Shown here one piece after another: positions 43,035 to 50,762 of a DNA stretch of 64,000 nucleotides. The stretch spans positions 209,616 through 273,615 of the forward strand of contig DDGC01000004.1 of the NCBI GenBank assembly GCA_002337455.1. Reading direction: 5' to 3'. The notes under the pieces were generated by a model. That model did no database searches. It had not been told where the DNA came from and saw only the letters and a list, made by a program, of their open reading frames with translations. How positions within the stretch are numbered: the stretch's first letter is position 1; each line of letters starts with the position of its first letter. This DNA is from Rhizobiales bacterium UBA1912. Its GTDB lineage: Bacteria; Pseudomonadota; Alphaproteobacteria; Rhizobiales; Devosiaceae. The position numbers were made by a program, and so were the translations under genes.

Positions 43035-43394
43035 ATGAAGCATCGCGCCACCATCCCGATGCTGCGAAGCTTTGACGAGGGCAAGGCGCGGGATTTCTAT
43101 TGTGGCTATCTGGGCTTTGCTGTCGATTGGGAGCACAGATTTGCTCCCGATATGCCCTTGTTCATGCAGATCAGCCGGGACGGCATCGTTTTGTGGGTAA
43201 CCGAGCATCATGGCGATGCGACCCCCGGTGCCCACATCGCCATTAAAATCGAGGGCCTTGCCGCGTTTCATGATGCACTTGCGGTCAGGCCCAACCCCAA
43301 TATACGTCCCGGTCTCGAGGATCATATCGGGGGCGGCAAAGTCGTCGCGGTCACCGATCCGTTCGGCAACCGCATCGACTTTATCGAGGACTAG
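43035..43394 (+). CDS. glyoxalase-fold (bleomycin-resistance-like) protein
   Basis: 119 residues of the VOC superfamily, in the form often called bleomycin-resistance protein: 'IPMLRSFDEGKARDFYCGYLGFAVDWEHRF', 'FMQISRDGIVLWVTEHHGD' and the closing 'VAVTDPFGNRIDFIE'. Such proteins can bind hydrophobic cationic compounds, but resistance is not implied. It starts 3 bases after leuB and probably shares its transcript. Its stop codon overlaps the remnant of a monooxygenase gene on the other strand. Confidence 0.85.
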   Translation: MKHRATIPMLRSFDEGKARDFYCGYLGFAVDWEHRFAPDMPLFMQISRDGIVLWVTEHHGDATPGAHIAIKIEGLAAFHDALAVRPNPNIRPGLEDHIGGGKVVAVTDPFGNRIDFIED

Positions 43395-43478
43395 CCCTTG
43401 TCCCAGATCTCCTTAAGAAGCCGATAGCTTTCCAGCCGCTTGTCGTAATCGTGGACGGTGGTCGAAACCATCACCTCG
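43391..43478 (-). pseudogene. 3' remnant of a luciferase-like monooxygenase gene
   Basis: Only the last 28 codons remain, encoding EVMVSTTVHDYDKRLESYRL and then LKEIWDKG and a stop. The DNA from 43400 to 43478 matches 45035-45113, the end of the intact monooxygenase gene at 45029, at 77 of 79 positions; both differences are synonymous. No upstream part of the gene is present. The fragment and the intact copy flank the small DUF1127-like gene and the LacI regulator as direct repeats. Confidence 0.8.
43400..43478. repeat. 79-bp direct repeat, left copy
   Basis: Matches 45035-45113 in the same orientation at 77 of 79 bases. Outside these limits the two sites differ at once, so the boundaries are sharp. 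Confidence 0.9.
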
Positions 43479-43517
43479 TCATTGTTCCGGCATATGCCAT
43501 TCCGGCGGTTGTTGGCT

Positions 43518-43778
43518 CTAGCGCCCATCGTGAGGGTGATGGTGCGTGCCGAGTTCATGCCACGTGCCCTTGAGGGCTTCATGCACGTCTTCAGGGTCCA
43601 GACCGGCATCTTCGAGTATTCTTGGATCATGGCGCGCCAGGCGGGCCAATTCGAGCAGGTGCTTTTGATGGTCTATCCACTTTGTAATGAAACCAAAATC
43701 CGGTGCGGGAACGCGCAATGCCATGGGCCCCAGCCGGACGTGGGGTGTCAGAAGCTTCGCAAGGTTGGGAATTGCCAT
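43518..43778 (-). CDS. DUF1127-like small protein
   Basis: 86 residues. The segment 'LLELARLARHDPRILEDAGLDPEDVHEAL' resembles the DUF1127/YjiS core (…ELARLSDHELRDIGLTRSDI…); the N-terminal 'MAIPNLAKLLTPHVRLGPMA' is different. In rhizobia such small Arg/Leu-rich proteins bind RNA and influence phosphate and carbon metabolism. GGAGA lies 9 bases before the ATG. One LacI-type operator lies 25 bases upstream of the start, so the adjacent LacI protein probably controls this gene. Family assignment is tentative. Confidence 0.55.
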   Translation of the reverse strand: MAIPNLAKLLTPHVRLGPMALRVPAPDFGFITKWIDHQKHLLELARLARHDPRILEDAGLDPEDVHEALKGTWHELGTHHHPHDGR

Positions 43779-43802
43779 TGGATATCTCTCCGACACGCGC
43801 AA

Positions 43803-43814
43803 TGAATCGATTCA
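43803..43814. promoter_or_regulatory. LacI-type operator 1
   Basis: TGAATCGATTCA, perfect palindrome with a central CG, of the LacI-family type. It is closest to the start of the minus-strand DUF1127-like gene. Confidence 0.7.
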
Positions 43815-43835
43815 ATATCTGAACGGAAATGGGAA

Positions 43836-43849
43836 TTGAATCGATTCAA
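43836..43849. promoter_or_regulatory. LacI-type operator 2
   Basis: TTGAATCGATTCAA, perfect 14-bp palindrome, centred 34 bases from operator 1 and about 106 bases before the LacI gene start. Confidence 0.75.
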
Positions 43850-43884
43850 AATTGGGCGCTGTAAGGCTTTGAGTCAAGCGAAAC

Positions 43885-43898
43885 TTGAATCGGTTCAA
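43885..43898. promoter_or_regulatory. LacI-type operator 3
   Basis: TTGAATCGGTTCAA, one mismatch from a perfect palindrome, centred 49 bases from operator 2 and 51 bases upstream of the LacI gene, placing it over that gene's likely promoter (autoregulation). Confidence 0.7.
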
Positions 43899-43948
43899 TC
43901 CATGAGCAATAGTGGTTGGGGCAGATTTGTTGCAGTGAAGGACGATGA

Positions 43949-45010
43949 ATGGGTGAGGGCAAGGGCGCCAGGCTGTCCGACGTGGCCAAGGCTGCCGGAG
44001 TCTCGCAGGGGACGGTGTCCAATGTCTTCAACAGGCCCCAGCTTGTGCGCGCTGAGGTGCGCGAGCAGGTCAGAATGGCTGCGGAAAGGCTCGGCTATGG
44101 CGGGCCCGACCCCAAGGGACGGCTGCTGCGGGCCGGCAAGGTCAATGCGATAGGTGTGGCCACGTCCGAACCGCTTGGCTATTTTTTCGAGGACCCGTTT
44201 GCGCGTACCCTCATGCAGGGGATAACCGAGGCATGCGACGCGAACGGCACGGGCATCTCACTGGTCTCGGCAATCTCTGAAGAAGCCCTTGCCTGGAATA
44301 TGCACAATGCGCTTGTCGATGGGTTCATCCTGTTCTGCCTTGTCGGTGCGGACAAGCTGATTGCCCATTCGCGCGAGCGCAAGTTGCCTTTCGTCGCGCT
44401 GGCCTTTGGCGAAACTGACGACTCCATCTCCATCATCGGCATCGACAATGTCGCGGGTGCGCGGCTTGCGGCCCGTCATCTGGTTGATCTCGGGCACAGG
44501 CGGTTCGCCGTTCTCGCTCTCGAATTTGAAGACGGAAGAGCGGGACCTGCCGACCTGGCGGATGTGGAGGCCGCGATCTATCCCGCGCCGCGCGAGCGCC
44601 TGAGAGGCTATTTCGAGGTCCTGGCCAACGCCGGCGTCGATGTCGCGACCGTGCCGATCTATAATACGCTCAACGAACCCGAGACGGTCGCGGCCGGGCT
44701 CGAGCACATTTTCTCTCTGAAAGAAAAGCCCACCGCCATTCTGGCCCAATCGGACAGGATCGCATTGGAGGCGATGACCTGGCTACGCCGTCGCGGCTAC
44801 GCTGTTCCGCGCGATGTTTCGGTTGTCGGCTTTGACGGCGTGCCCGAGGCCGCGCTCTCGGAGCCGCCCTTGACCACCATCAGCCAGCCGATAACCGAAC
44901 TCGGCCGGCGTGCCGTCAACGCCATTCTCAACCCGCAGGCCAAGCCCGTTCAGGAATATCTCGAAATCGAGTTGAGCGTGCGCGGTTCGACGGCCGCGCC
45001 GCGGTCATGA
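43949..45010 (+). CDS. LacI family transcriptional regulator
   Basis: 353 residues. The N-terminal HTH with hinge helix reads 'RLSDVAKAAGVSQGTVSNVF' (8-27) and 'RPQLVRAEVREQVRMAAERLGY'. The rest is a periplasmic-binding-protein-like sensor domain, e.g. 'IIGIDNVAGARLAARHLVDLGHRRFAVL' and 'SVVGFDGVPEAALSEPPLTTI'. The ligand is unknown, most likely a sugar, but no sugar catabolic or transport gene is nearby. Three palindromic operators precede it. The only adjacent candidate target besides itself is the divergent DUF1127-like gene. Confidence 0.93.
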   Translation: MGEGKGARLSDVAKAAGVSQGTVSNVFNRPQLVRAEVREQVRMAAERLGYGGPDPKGRLLRAGKVNAIGVATSEPLGYFFEDPFARTLMQGITEACDANGTGISLVSAISEEALAWNMHNALVDGFILFCLVGADKLIAHSRERKLPFVALAFGETDDSISIIGIDNVAGARLAARHLVDLGHRRFAVLALEFEDGRAGPADLADVEAAIYPAPRERLRGYFEVLANAGVDVATVPIYNTLNEPETVAAGLEHIFSLKEKPTAILAQSDRIALEAMTWLRRRGYAVPRDVSVVGFDGVPEAALSEPPLTTISQPITELGRRAVNAILNPQAKPVQEYLEIELSVRGSTAAPRS

Positions 45011-45028
45011 GCCTGCCAGGAAGCCCGC

Positions 45029-46024
45029 TCATGCGTCCCAGATCTCCTTGAGAAGCCGATAGCTTTCCAGCCGCTTGTCGTAATCGTGGACGGTGGTTGA
45101 AACCATCACCTCGCCGGCATTGGTCTCTTGCACCTTCTCCTCGATCTTTGCCTTTACCGTTTCGGGGCTGCCCACGATCCACAAATTGGACTGGCTTTCC
45201 ACAAAGCCCCGCTCCTGCTCGGTCCACGGATAGACGTCTGACTCCTCTGGCGGCGCGATCTTTTGCGGGTCGTTCGAGCGCAGGCGCAGCCAGGTCAGTT
45301 CCATCGATTTGGAAAGGTGCCGGGCCTCCTCATCGGTCGGGGCGCAGATCACCGCCACGCACAAAATGGCGTGCGGCGTTGCAAACTGGTCCGAGGGCCG
45401 GAAACTGCGCCGGTAGGCGTCGAATGCCGGCCCGGCCGGGGTGGGGGAAAAGTGCGAGGCAAAGGCATAGCCGATCCCGTATTGCCCGGCCATCTGCGCC
45501 GAGGCGCCCGACGAGCCCAACAGCCAGATCGGGGGCAGGGGCACTTCGGCTGGCACCACTTTTACCCGCGCCAGCGGGTGATCGTCCGGAAAGCCACCGC
45601 GCTCATAGGCCAGCAATTCGGCAAATTCGTGCGGAAAATCCTCGCCATTGGTCGAGCGCAGGGCGCGCAGCGTCAGCCCGTCCGAGCCGCCGGCCCGCCC
45701 AATCCCCAGATCTATGCGGCCGGGATAAAGCCCTTCGAGCGTTCTGTAGGTCTCGACCACGCGCAACGGGACGTGGTTGGGCAGCATCACCCCGCCCGCG
45801 CCGATGTTGATGCGCCGCGTGTGCGCCGCAGCGTGGGCAATGAGGATGTCGGGTGCCGACGATGCAATCGAGGGCATACCGTGGTGTTCGGCGTACCAGA
45901 GGCGCACAAAACCCATCTCGTCGCCCAACCGGGCCAGATCGAGTGTTTTGGCGAGCGCCTCTTTGGTGGAATAGCCTTGCGAGATCGGCGCAAGGTCCTG
46001 AATGGAAAGCGGGGGCAAAGTCAT
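45029..46024 (-). CDS. LLM class flavin-dependent oxidoreductase
   Basis: 331 residues of the bacterial luciferase-like monooxygenase fold (FMN- or F420-using TIM barrel): 'LSIQDLAPISQGYSTKEAL', 'RLWYAEHHGMPSIASSAPDILIAHAAAHT', 'LEGLYPGRIDLGIGRAGGSDG' and 'PPIWLLGSSGASAQMAGQ'. Substrate unknown. The ATG at 46024 gives the family N-terminus 'MTLPPLSIQDLAP'. The last 79 bases of the gene recur as a remnant near 43.4 kb. Transcribed downstream of the ferritin-like gene with a 76-base gap. Confidence 0.9.
   Translation of the reverse strand: MTLPPLSIQDLAPISQGYSTKEALAKTLDLARLGDEMGFVRLWYAEHHGMPSIASSAPDILIAHAAAHTRRINIGAGGVMLPNHVPLRVVETYRTLEGLYPGRIDLGIGRAGGSDGLTLRALRSTNGEDFPHEFAELLAYERGGFPDDHPLARVKVVPAEVPLPPIWLLGSSGASAQMAGQYGIGYAFASHFSPTPAGPAFDAYRRSFRPSDQFATPHAILCVAVICAPTDEEARHLSKSMELTWLRLRSNDPQKIAPPEESDVYPWTEQERGFVESQSNLWIVGSPETVKAKIEEKVQETNAGEVMVSTTVHDYDKRLESYRLLKEIWDA
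45035..45113. repeat. 79-bp direct repeat, right copy
   Basis: Coding for the C-terminal 26 residues (less the last one) of the intact monooxygenase; see the left copy at 43400. Confidence 0.9.
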
Positions 46025-46100
46025 TTTGCCAAGATGGGAGAAGGCGCGCTCCGGTTCAAGCGCGCCTTCATCGGTATTTTGCGATTTATCGAAAAAAGGC

Positions 46101-46589
46101 TCAGGCGGCCTTCTGGTTGAGCTGGTCTTCGCCAAGCCGCAGCAGCTTGTTGTCGGCGTCTTTTTCCTCGGCCAGCGTTTCGCGCAGATGGGACAGGACC
46201 TCTTCATGGCCCAGTTCCTTGGCCCATGCGACCAGCGTGCCATAGCGGGTGATCTCATAGTGCTCGACGGCTTGGCCGGCGGCGATCAGTGCGGCATCCT
46301 TGGTCTTGGCGTTGGAAATTTCCGCGATCAGCTCCTCGGCCTCCTCGATGATCCCTTCGATGGCCGGGCATTCTTCCGATTGTGGCTTTTCGCCCAAAAT
46401 CTTGAACACCGCATCGAGGCGGGAAACGTGGGTCCTGGTTTCTTCCAGGTGCTCCTCGAACGCCTTTTTGAGCGGCGCGGCGCTGGCTTCCTTGACCATT
46501 GTGGGCAGCTTTTTGACGATCAGGTTCTCGGCAAAATAGATGTCCTGAAGCGTGTGGATGAACAGATCCTGTAGCGAAGAAATCGACAT
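46101..46589 (-). CDS. DUF892 (YciE/YciF) ferritin-like protein
   Basis: 162 residues, all helical, with the YciE/YciF layout: 'LQDLFIHTLQDIYFAENLIVKKLP', 'HLEETRTHVSRLDAVFKILG', 'AAGQAVEHYEITRYGTLVAWA' and 'LRETLAEEKDADNKLLRL', placing Glu and His where the di-iron site of this four-helix bundle is expected. Stress-linked in other bacteria. The ATG at 46589 (MSISSLQDLF) is the family start; an upstream extension is unsupported. Divergent from the PagL-like gene. Confidence 0.9.
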   Translation of the reverse strand: MSISSLQDLFIHTLQDIYFAENLIVKKLPTMVKEASAAPLKKAFEEHLEETRTHVSRLDAVFKILGEKPQSEECPAIEGIIEEAEELIAEISNAKTKDAALIAAGQAVEHYEITRYGTLVAWAKELGHEEVLSHLRETLAEEKDADNKLLRLGEDQLNQKAA

Positions 46590-46700
46590 GATGGTAAGTC
46601 TCCGTTGGTGGTGCCAAACAACGGATTGCGTCTTGAGTGCGTTCCGGTCCTGTGTCACACAATCGGATCAACCGCTGAAATCAGGGCTTTTCGAGTGATC

Positions 46701-47258
46701 ATGCGTAAATCTGTGATAGCCGCGCTCGGAGCGCTGATTATGACCAGCCCGGTTGCCGCCCAGGAGATCGCCCTCGATGAAGTGCGGGCCGGTGTGTTCT
46801 ACCATTCGGCCTATGGCGGGTTCCTGCCCACCGGCAACAACTGGGATTTTTCGCGCCTTGAGGATGTGAAGTTTTCGGCGCTGTTTACCTCGCCCGATAT
46901 CGAGGCCTTCCGCTGGATCGGCTCGCCGCGGCCGGAAATCGGCGCGACGCTCAACTTCAACGGCCGTGAAAATATCCTGCACGCCAATCTCAACTGGCAA
47001 ATCCCGGTGTTCGAGACCCCGCTTTATCTTGAACTTGGGTTCGGTGCAGCGGTTACCGATGGCGCCTTGTCCGGTGCCACCCGGCCGGCGCGCAACTTTG
47101 GCTGCTCGTTCAATTTCTACGACTCAGCGGGCATCGGGGCCAATGTCAGCGAGAACGTGACGGTCACGCTGCGCTATGAGCACATCTCAAATCTCGAACT
47201 GTGCTCGCCCAATGACGGGCTCTCCAATATCGGGCTTATGGTCGGTTTCAAATTTTGA
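46701..47258 (+). CDS. PagL-like lipid A deacylase / acyloxyacyl hydrolase
   Basis: 185 residues. A Sec signal (MRKSVIAALGALIMTSPVAAQ) precedes an eight-strand outer-membrane barrel of PagL type ending in Phe. The catalytic block 'LRYEHISNLELCSPNDGLSNIGL' gives His-Ser with conserved Asn, as in lipid A 3-O-deacylases that trim lipid A at position 3. Two Cys (in 'FGCSF' and 'ELCSP') may form a disulfide. The in-frame ATG at 46701 is used; the region upstream of it is short and divergent with the ferritin-like gene. Confidence 0.8.
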   Translation: MRKSVIAALGALIMTSPVAAQEIALDEVRAGVFYHSAYGGFLPTGNNWDFSRLEDVKFSALFTSPDIEAFRWIGSPRPEIGATLNFNGRENILHANLNWQIPVFETPLYLELGFGAAVTDGALSGATRPARNFGCSFNFYDSAGIGANVSENVTVTLRYEHISNLELCSPNDGLSNIGLMVGFKF

Positions 47259-47372
47259 GCAAACGCTCGATTGCGATCTGCTGAAACTCTTTTGAGATAC
47301 CGCCCGTAGTTCTCCCTGTCAGCACGGCCAATGGGGCCGATGCACACACCATTCCCATCAGGGGGGATTATC

Positions 47373-47930
47373 ATGCTCAAGTTCGTTTCCGCTCTCGCGC
47401 TCGGTGTCGCCGTTTCGTTTGGCGCGTCCACCGCAATCTTTTCCCAGGAAAATCCGATGGTCGGCGGTGCGCCGATGTCGCCTGAAATGAACATCATTGA
47501 AAACGCCGTCAATTCGGCCGATCACACCACGCTCGTTGCCGCCGTCCAGGCCGCCGGTCTGGTCGATACGCTCCAGGGTCCCGGCCCGTACACGGTCTTT
47601 GCCCCGACCAACACAGCGTTCGGCAATCTGCCCGCCGGCACCGTCGATACGCTTCTGGAGCCCGCCAACCTTTCGATGCTCCAGAAGGTTCTGACCGCCC
47701 ACGTCATCGCCGGCAATTATTCGGCCGCACAGCTGCTGACCATGGCTGAGGACAATGGCGGATCGTTCGGCCTCGAAACCGTTTCTGGCGATCTTCTGGG
47801 CTTCCAGATCATCGGCGGTTCGCTCAAGGTGATCGATGAAAACCGTTCGATTGCCGACATCACCATTGCCGATGTCAACCAGTCGAACGGCGTGATCCAC
47901 GTTGTCGATTCGGTTCTCGTTCCCAACTGA
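47373..47930 (+). CDS. secreted fasciclin (FAS1) domain protein
   Basis: 185 residues: signal peptide (about 1-27, ...AIFSQ), a short linker and a single FAS1 domain with its hallmarks 'GPYTVFAPTNTAFGNLP' (H1 motif) and 'NGVIHVVDSVLVPN' (H2 motif), plus 'LQKVLTAHVIAGNYSAAQL' between. Such proteins mediate surface adhesion or act as envelope stress proteins. A GGGGGGA ribosome-binding sequence stands 8 bases before the ATG, and a strong terminator follows. Confidence 0.93.
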   Translation: MLKFVSALALGVAVSFGASTAIFSQENPMVGGAPMSPEMNIIENAVNSADHTTLVAAVQAAGLVDTLQGPGPYTVFAPTNTAFGNLPAGTVDTLLEPANLSMLQKVLTAHVIAGNYSAAQLLTMAEDNGGSFGLETVSGDLLGFQIIGGSLKVIDENRSIADITIADVNQSNGVIHVVDSVLVPN

Positions 47931-48265
47931 TAAGAGCGCTGTTCCCTTGGCGTTTGAAGGCCCTGTCGCTTTGCGGCGGGGTCTTTTGCTTTTTGGCCGA
48001 CCTTGGCAAAACACCAAGAACCGCGTATGAAGCTGATCCCGAACGGCAGGAGCCCTTTTCCATGGCCTTTATGACCATGACAGCGCTGCTCGAAATGCCC
48101 GGCGATCGCGCCGGGACAAGACCGTTCGCATTGAAAACCACCACCAAAACCGCTTGACGCACTCCCCGGGCCAGCTCCTCCCGGCGGGGAGGGCGGCAAG
48201 TCACTTGTGGCCGAGCGGGTTCAACCCCGCGGCGCGGGAGGTGGGGTGAAAGGATAAGAAATACC
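47931..48265. other. intergenic region with terminator and small hairpins
   Basis: 335 bases between the FAS1 gene and asd. It holds the terminator at 47959-47987 and, near 48165-48240, short hairpins (CCTCCC-ggcg-GGGAGG; GCGGG-ttcaa-CCCGC) that may be degraded palindromic repeats. No credible gene. Confidence 0.5.
47959..47987 (+). terminator. terminator after FAS1 gene
   Basis: An 11-bp stem (GGCCCTGTCGC / GCGGCGGGGTC, three G-U pairs) with a TTT loop and a following TTTTGCTTTTT, 28 bases beyond the stop codon. Confidence 0.75.
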
Positions 48266-49306
48266 ATGGGTTACAAGGTCGCTATCGTCGGTGCCACGGG
48301 CAATGTGGGCCGCGAAATGCTCGAAATTCTCGCCGAGCGCAATTTTCCGGTCGATGAGTTGGTGCCGCTGGCATCGTCGCGCTCGGTCGGCCGCGAAGTC
48401 AGCTTCGGCGACAAGATTTTGAAGTGCAAGAACCTCGAGGATTTCGATTTCACCGGGACCGATTTCGTCCTGATGAGCGCGGGCGGCGACATTTCCAAGC
48501 AATGGGCGCCCAAGATCGGCGCGTCCGGCGCCATGGTCATCGATAATTCCTCGGCGTTCCGCTACCACGAGGACGTTCCGCTGATCGTGCCGGAAGTCAA
48601 CGCGCACGTGCTCGATGCCTATATGGCAAAGAACGATCGCAAGAACATCATCGCCAATCCCAATTGCTCGACGGCCCAGCTCGTCGTGGCGCTCAAGCCC
48701 CTGCACGACTTGGCCAAGCTCAAGCGCATCGTCGTTTCGACCTATCAGTCGGTTTCGGGCGGCGGCAAGGATGCCATGGACGAGCTATGGAACCAGACCA
48801 AGGGCATTTTCGTCAACGACGCCCCGACGGCGAAGAAATTCACAAAGCAGATCGCCTTCAACGTCATCCCCCATATCGATGTGTTCATGGAAGACGGCTA
48901 CACCAAGGAAGAGTGGAAGGTGCTTGCCGAAACCAAGAAGATGCTCGATCCCAAGATCAAGGTGACGTGCACCGCTGTGCGCGTGCCGGTGTTCGTTGGC
49001 CATTCCGAAGCCGTCAACATGGAGTTCGAGAACCCCATCTCGCCCGATGAAGCGCGCGACGCCCTGCGCGATGCGCCGGGGATTGTGGTTTTGGACAAGC
49101 GCGAGAACGGCGGCTACATGACCCCGGTCGAAGCCAAGGGCGAAGACGCCACCTATGTCAGCCGGATCCGCGAGGACGTGACCGTCGAAAACGGGCTGGT
49201 CATGTGGGTGGTTTCGGACAATCTGCGCAAGGGCGCAGCCCTCAATACCATCCAGATCGCAGAAACGCTGATCGAGCGCGGCCTGATGAACAAGAAGGCT
49301 GCATGA
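48266..49306 (+). CDS. asd: aspartate-semialdehyde dehydrogenase
   Basis: 346 residues. It makes aspartate-4-semialdehyde for lysine, diaminopimelate, threonine and methionine synthesis. NADP fold 'VAIVGATGNVGREMLEIL' at the start, catalytic Cys134 in 'ANPNCSTAQLVVALKPL', and 'YQSVSGGGKDAMDELW'. AAGGATAAG lies before the ATG. The stop overlaps the following YciI gene (ATGA). Confidence 0.97.
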   Translation: MGYKVAIVGATGNVGREMLEILAERNFPVDELVPLASSRSVGREVSFGDKILKCKNLEDFDFTGTDFVLMSAGGDISKQWAPKIGASGAMVIDNSSAFRYHEDVPLIVPEVNAHVLDAYMAKNDRKNIIANPNCSTAQLVVALKPLHDLAKLKRIVVSTYQSVSGGGKDAMDELWNQTKGIFVNDAPTAKKFTKQIAFNVIPHIDVFMEDGYTKEEWKVLAETKKMLDPKIKVTCTAVRVPVFVGHSEAVNMEFENPISPDEARDALRDAPGIVVLDKRENGGYMTPVEAKGEDATYVSRIREDVTVENGLVMWVVSDNLRKGAALNTIQIAETLIERGLMNKKAA

Positions 49307-49611
49307 TGCGCTGGGCGGCTCTTTTTTCCGATCGTGAAGATGGCGCGGAAATCCGCGCCGCCCACACCGCCGATCATCAGGCCTATCTGCGCAAGTACAA
49401 GGGTAAGATTCTTCTGGCCGGCGCCATGCGCGCCGAGCCGGGTGGAAGCCCGGTCGGCGGGCTGTGGATCTTTGAAGCCGAGACAAAGGCCGAGGTCGAA
49501 AAGATCATCGCCGAGGATCCGTTCCAGATCCACGGCCTGCGCTCCAGCACGACCGTCAATGCCTGGGGCACCGCGCCGGGCTATGAGGACGTCGAAGTCA
49601 CGCCGCGCTGA
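49303..49611 (+). CDS. YciI family protein
   Basis: 102 residues with the YciI layout: 'WAALFSDREDGAEIRAAHTADHQAYLRKYKGKILLAGAMR' (His-Asp pair conserved as HTADH) and 'AEVEKIIAEDPFQIHGLRSSTTVNAW'. Function unknown. It starts in the asd stop codon and is thus coupled to asd; an ATG one codon later is an alternative. It is a second YciI-like protein besides that at 32306, with only weak resemblance. Confidence 0.85.
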   Translation: MMRWAALFSDREDGAEIRAAHTADHQAYLRKYKGKILLAGAMRAEPGGSPVGGLWIFEAETKAEVEKIIAEDPFQIHGLRSSTTVNAWGTAPGYEDVEVTPR

Positions 49612-49620
49612 TTTTCCGGC

Positions 49621-49768
49621 AAGGCCCCCTCACCGGCCTGCCGGCCACCCTCTCCCCGAAGGGGCGAGGGTTAATCTTGCCAAAGCGCCAGCGGAAAACA
49701 CCAGCATCGGGCATGCCGCGGCCTGACTCCCTCGCCCCTTCGGGGAGAGGGCTGGGGTGAGGGGCCTT
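49621..49768. repeat. inverted pair of family B repeats
   Basis: Two copies in opposite orientation: AAGGCCCCCTCACC...CCCTCTCCCCGAAGGGGCGAGGG (49621-49670) and CCCTCGCCCCTTCGGGGAGAGGG...GGTGAGGGGCCTT (49729-49768). The 23-bp blocks are exact reverse complements. Together they can form one large stem-loop, which may also end asd/YciI transcription. Confidence 0.75.
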
Positions 49769-49858
49769 CTTGTCTTACCTTTCATCGATCCCCTGGATGA
49801 CAGCCCCGCGCCATTGCGCTAGACCACACTTCCTGCCTGTTTCATTCTGTGAGCCCCA

Positions 49859-50743
49859 ATGCCTTTGCGAGACGTGCTGATCGCCCTCCTGGTCGTCGCG
49901 ATCTGGGGGTTCAACTTCACTGTCATCAAGCTCAGCCTCTCTGAATTGCCGCCGCTGCTGTCGGCGGCGCTGCGCTTCTTTTTCGCCGCCGTGCCGGTCG
50001 TCTTGTTCATTCCCCGTCCCAGGGCGCCCTGGCTGCTCGTCGCGGGCTATGGGCTGTTCATGGCCTGCTCGCTATACGCGCTTCTCAATCTTGCGCTGTT
50101 CATGGGCCTTTCGGCCTCGCTGGCCTCGCTTGCCCTTCAGGTGCAGGCGATGTTCACGATCGCCATTGCGTTTTTCATGTTTGGCGAGGTGCCGCGACGG
50201 TTGCAGATCATTGGCGGCATCGTGGCGTTCGCCGGCATTGGGGTGATTGCGCTGGGCCATGGCACTGGCGGTGGGCTGTTTCCGCTTGCCATTTTGATGC
50301 TGGCGGCGCTGTGTTGGGGCGTTGCCAACAATCTTTCAAAACGGGCCGGCTCGATCCCCATGCTGCCCTTTGTGGCGTGGGGAAATCTCATCGGCTCGAT
50401 CCCGCTCTTCGCGTTCTCATACGTCTTCGAGGGCGGTCCCGCCATTTTCTCCTATATCGACCCGCCCAGCTGGAATGCTGTCATGCTGGTCGCATTCCTC
50501 GCCTATCCGGCCACCCTGTTCGGGTTCACCATGTGGTCGAGCCTGCTCTCACGCCATTCGGCGGCGACGGTGGCGCCCTTTACGCTGCTGGTGCCCATCG
50601 CTGGGATTTCCTCTGGCGTTCTGATCCTGGGCGAGCCGATCCATGCCGCCGATGTGGCGGGTGGCGTTTTGATCTTTGTCGGGCTCATCCTGACCGTGGC
50701 AAAGATACGGCCCAGGCAGGTGCCGCTCAATCCGGGCGCCTGA
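49859..50743 (+). CDS. EamA-type (DMT superfamily) transporter
   Basis: 294 residues with ten predicted membrane helices in two EamA repeats: first 'DVLIALLVVAIWGFNFTVIKLSL' to about 135, second from 'ILMLAALCWGVANNLSKRAG' onward. These are usually exporters of amino acids or other metabolites; the substrate cannot be told. It resembles the EamA/YdcZ-RhtA-like group by the paired 'WG.N' motifs. Start at the first ATG with GAGCCCC before it, a weak ribosome-binding match. Confidence 0.92.
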   Translation: MPLRDVLIALLVVAIWGFNFTVIKLSLSELPPLLSAALRFFFAAVPVVLFIPRPRAPWLLVAGYGLFMACSLYALLNLALFMGLSASLASLALQVQAMFTIAIAFFMFGEVPRRLQIIGGIVAFAGIGVIALGHGTGGGLFPLAILMLAALCWGVANNLSKRAGSIPMLPFVAWGNLIGSIPLFAFSYVFEGGPAIFSYIDPPSWNAVMLVAFLAYPATLFGFTMWSSLLSRHSAATVAPFTLLVPIAGISSGVLILGEPIHAADVAGGVLIFVGLILTVAKIRPRQVPLNPGA

Positions 50744-50762
50744 CGAGCCTCGGCGGCCTTGC

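Noticed and set aside
43391..43630. Considered as a complete small gene
   Set aside because: Only the last 28 codons resemble a protein (the LLM tail); the upstream part is low-quality and overlaps the DUF1127-like gene.
48205..48225. GGTTCAA-containing stem resembling a tRNA T-arm
   Set aside because: No acceptor, D or anticodon arm can be formed around it.
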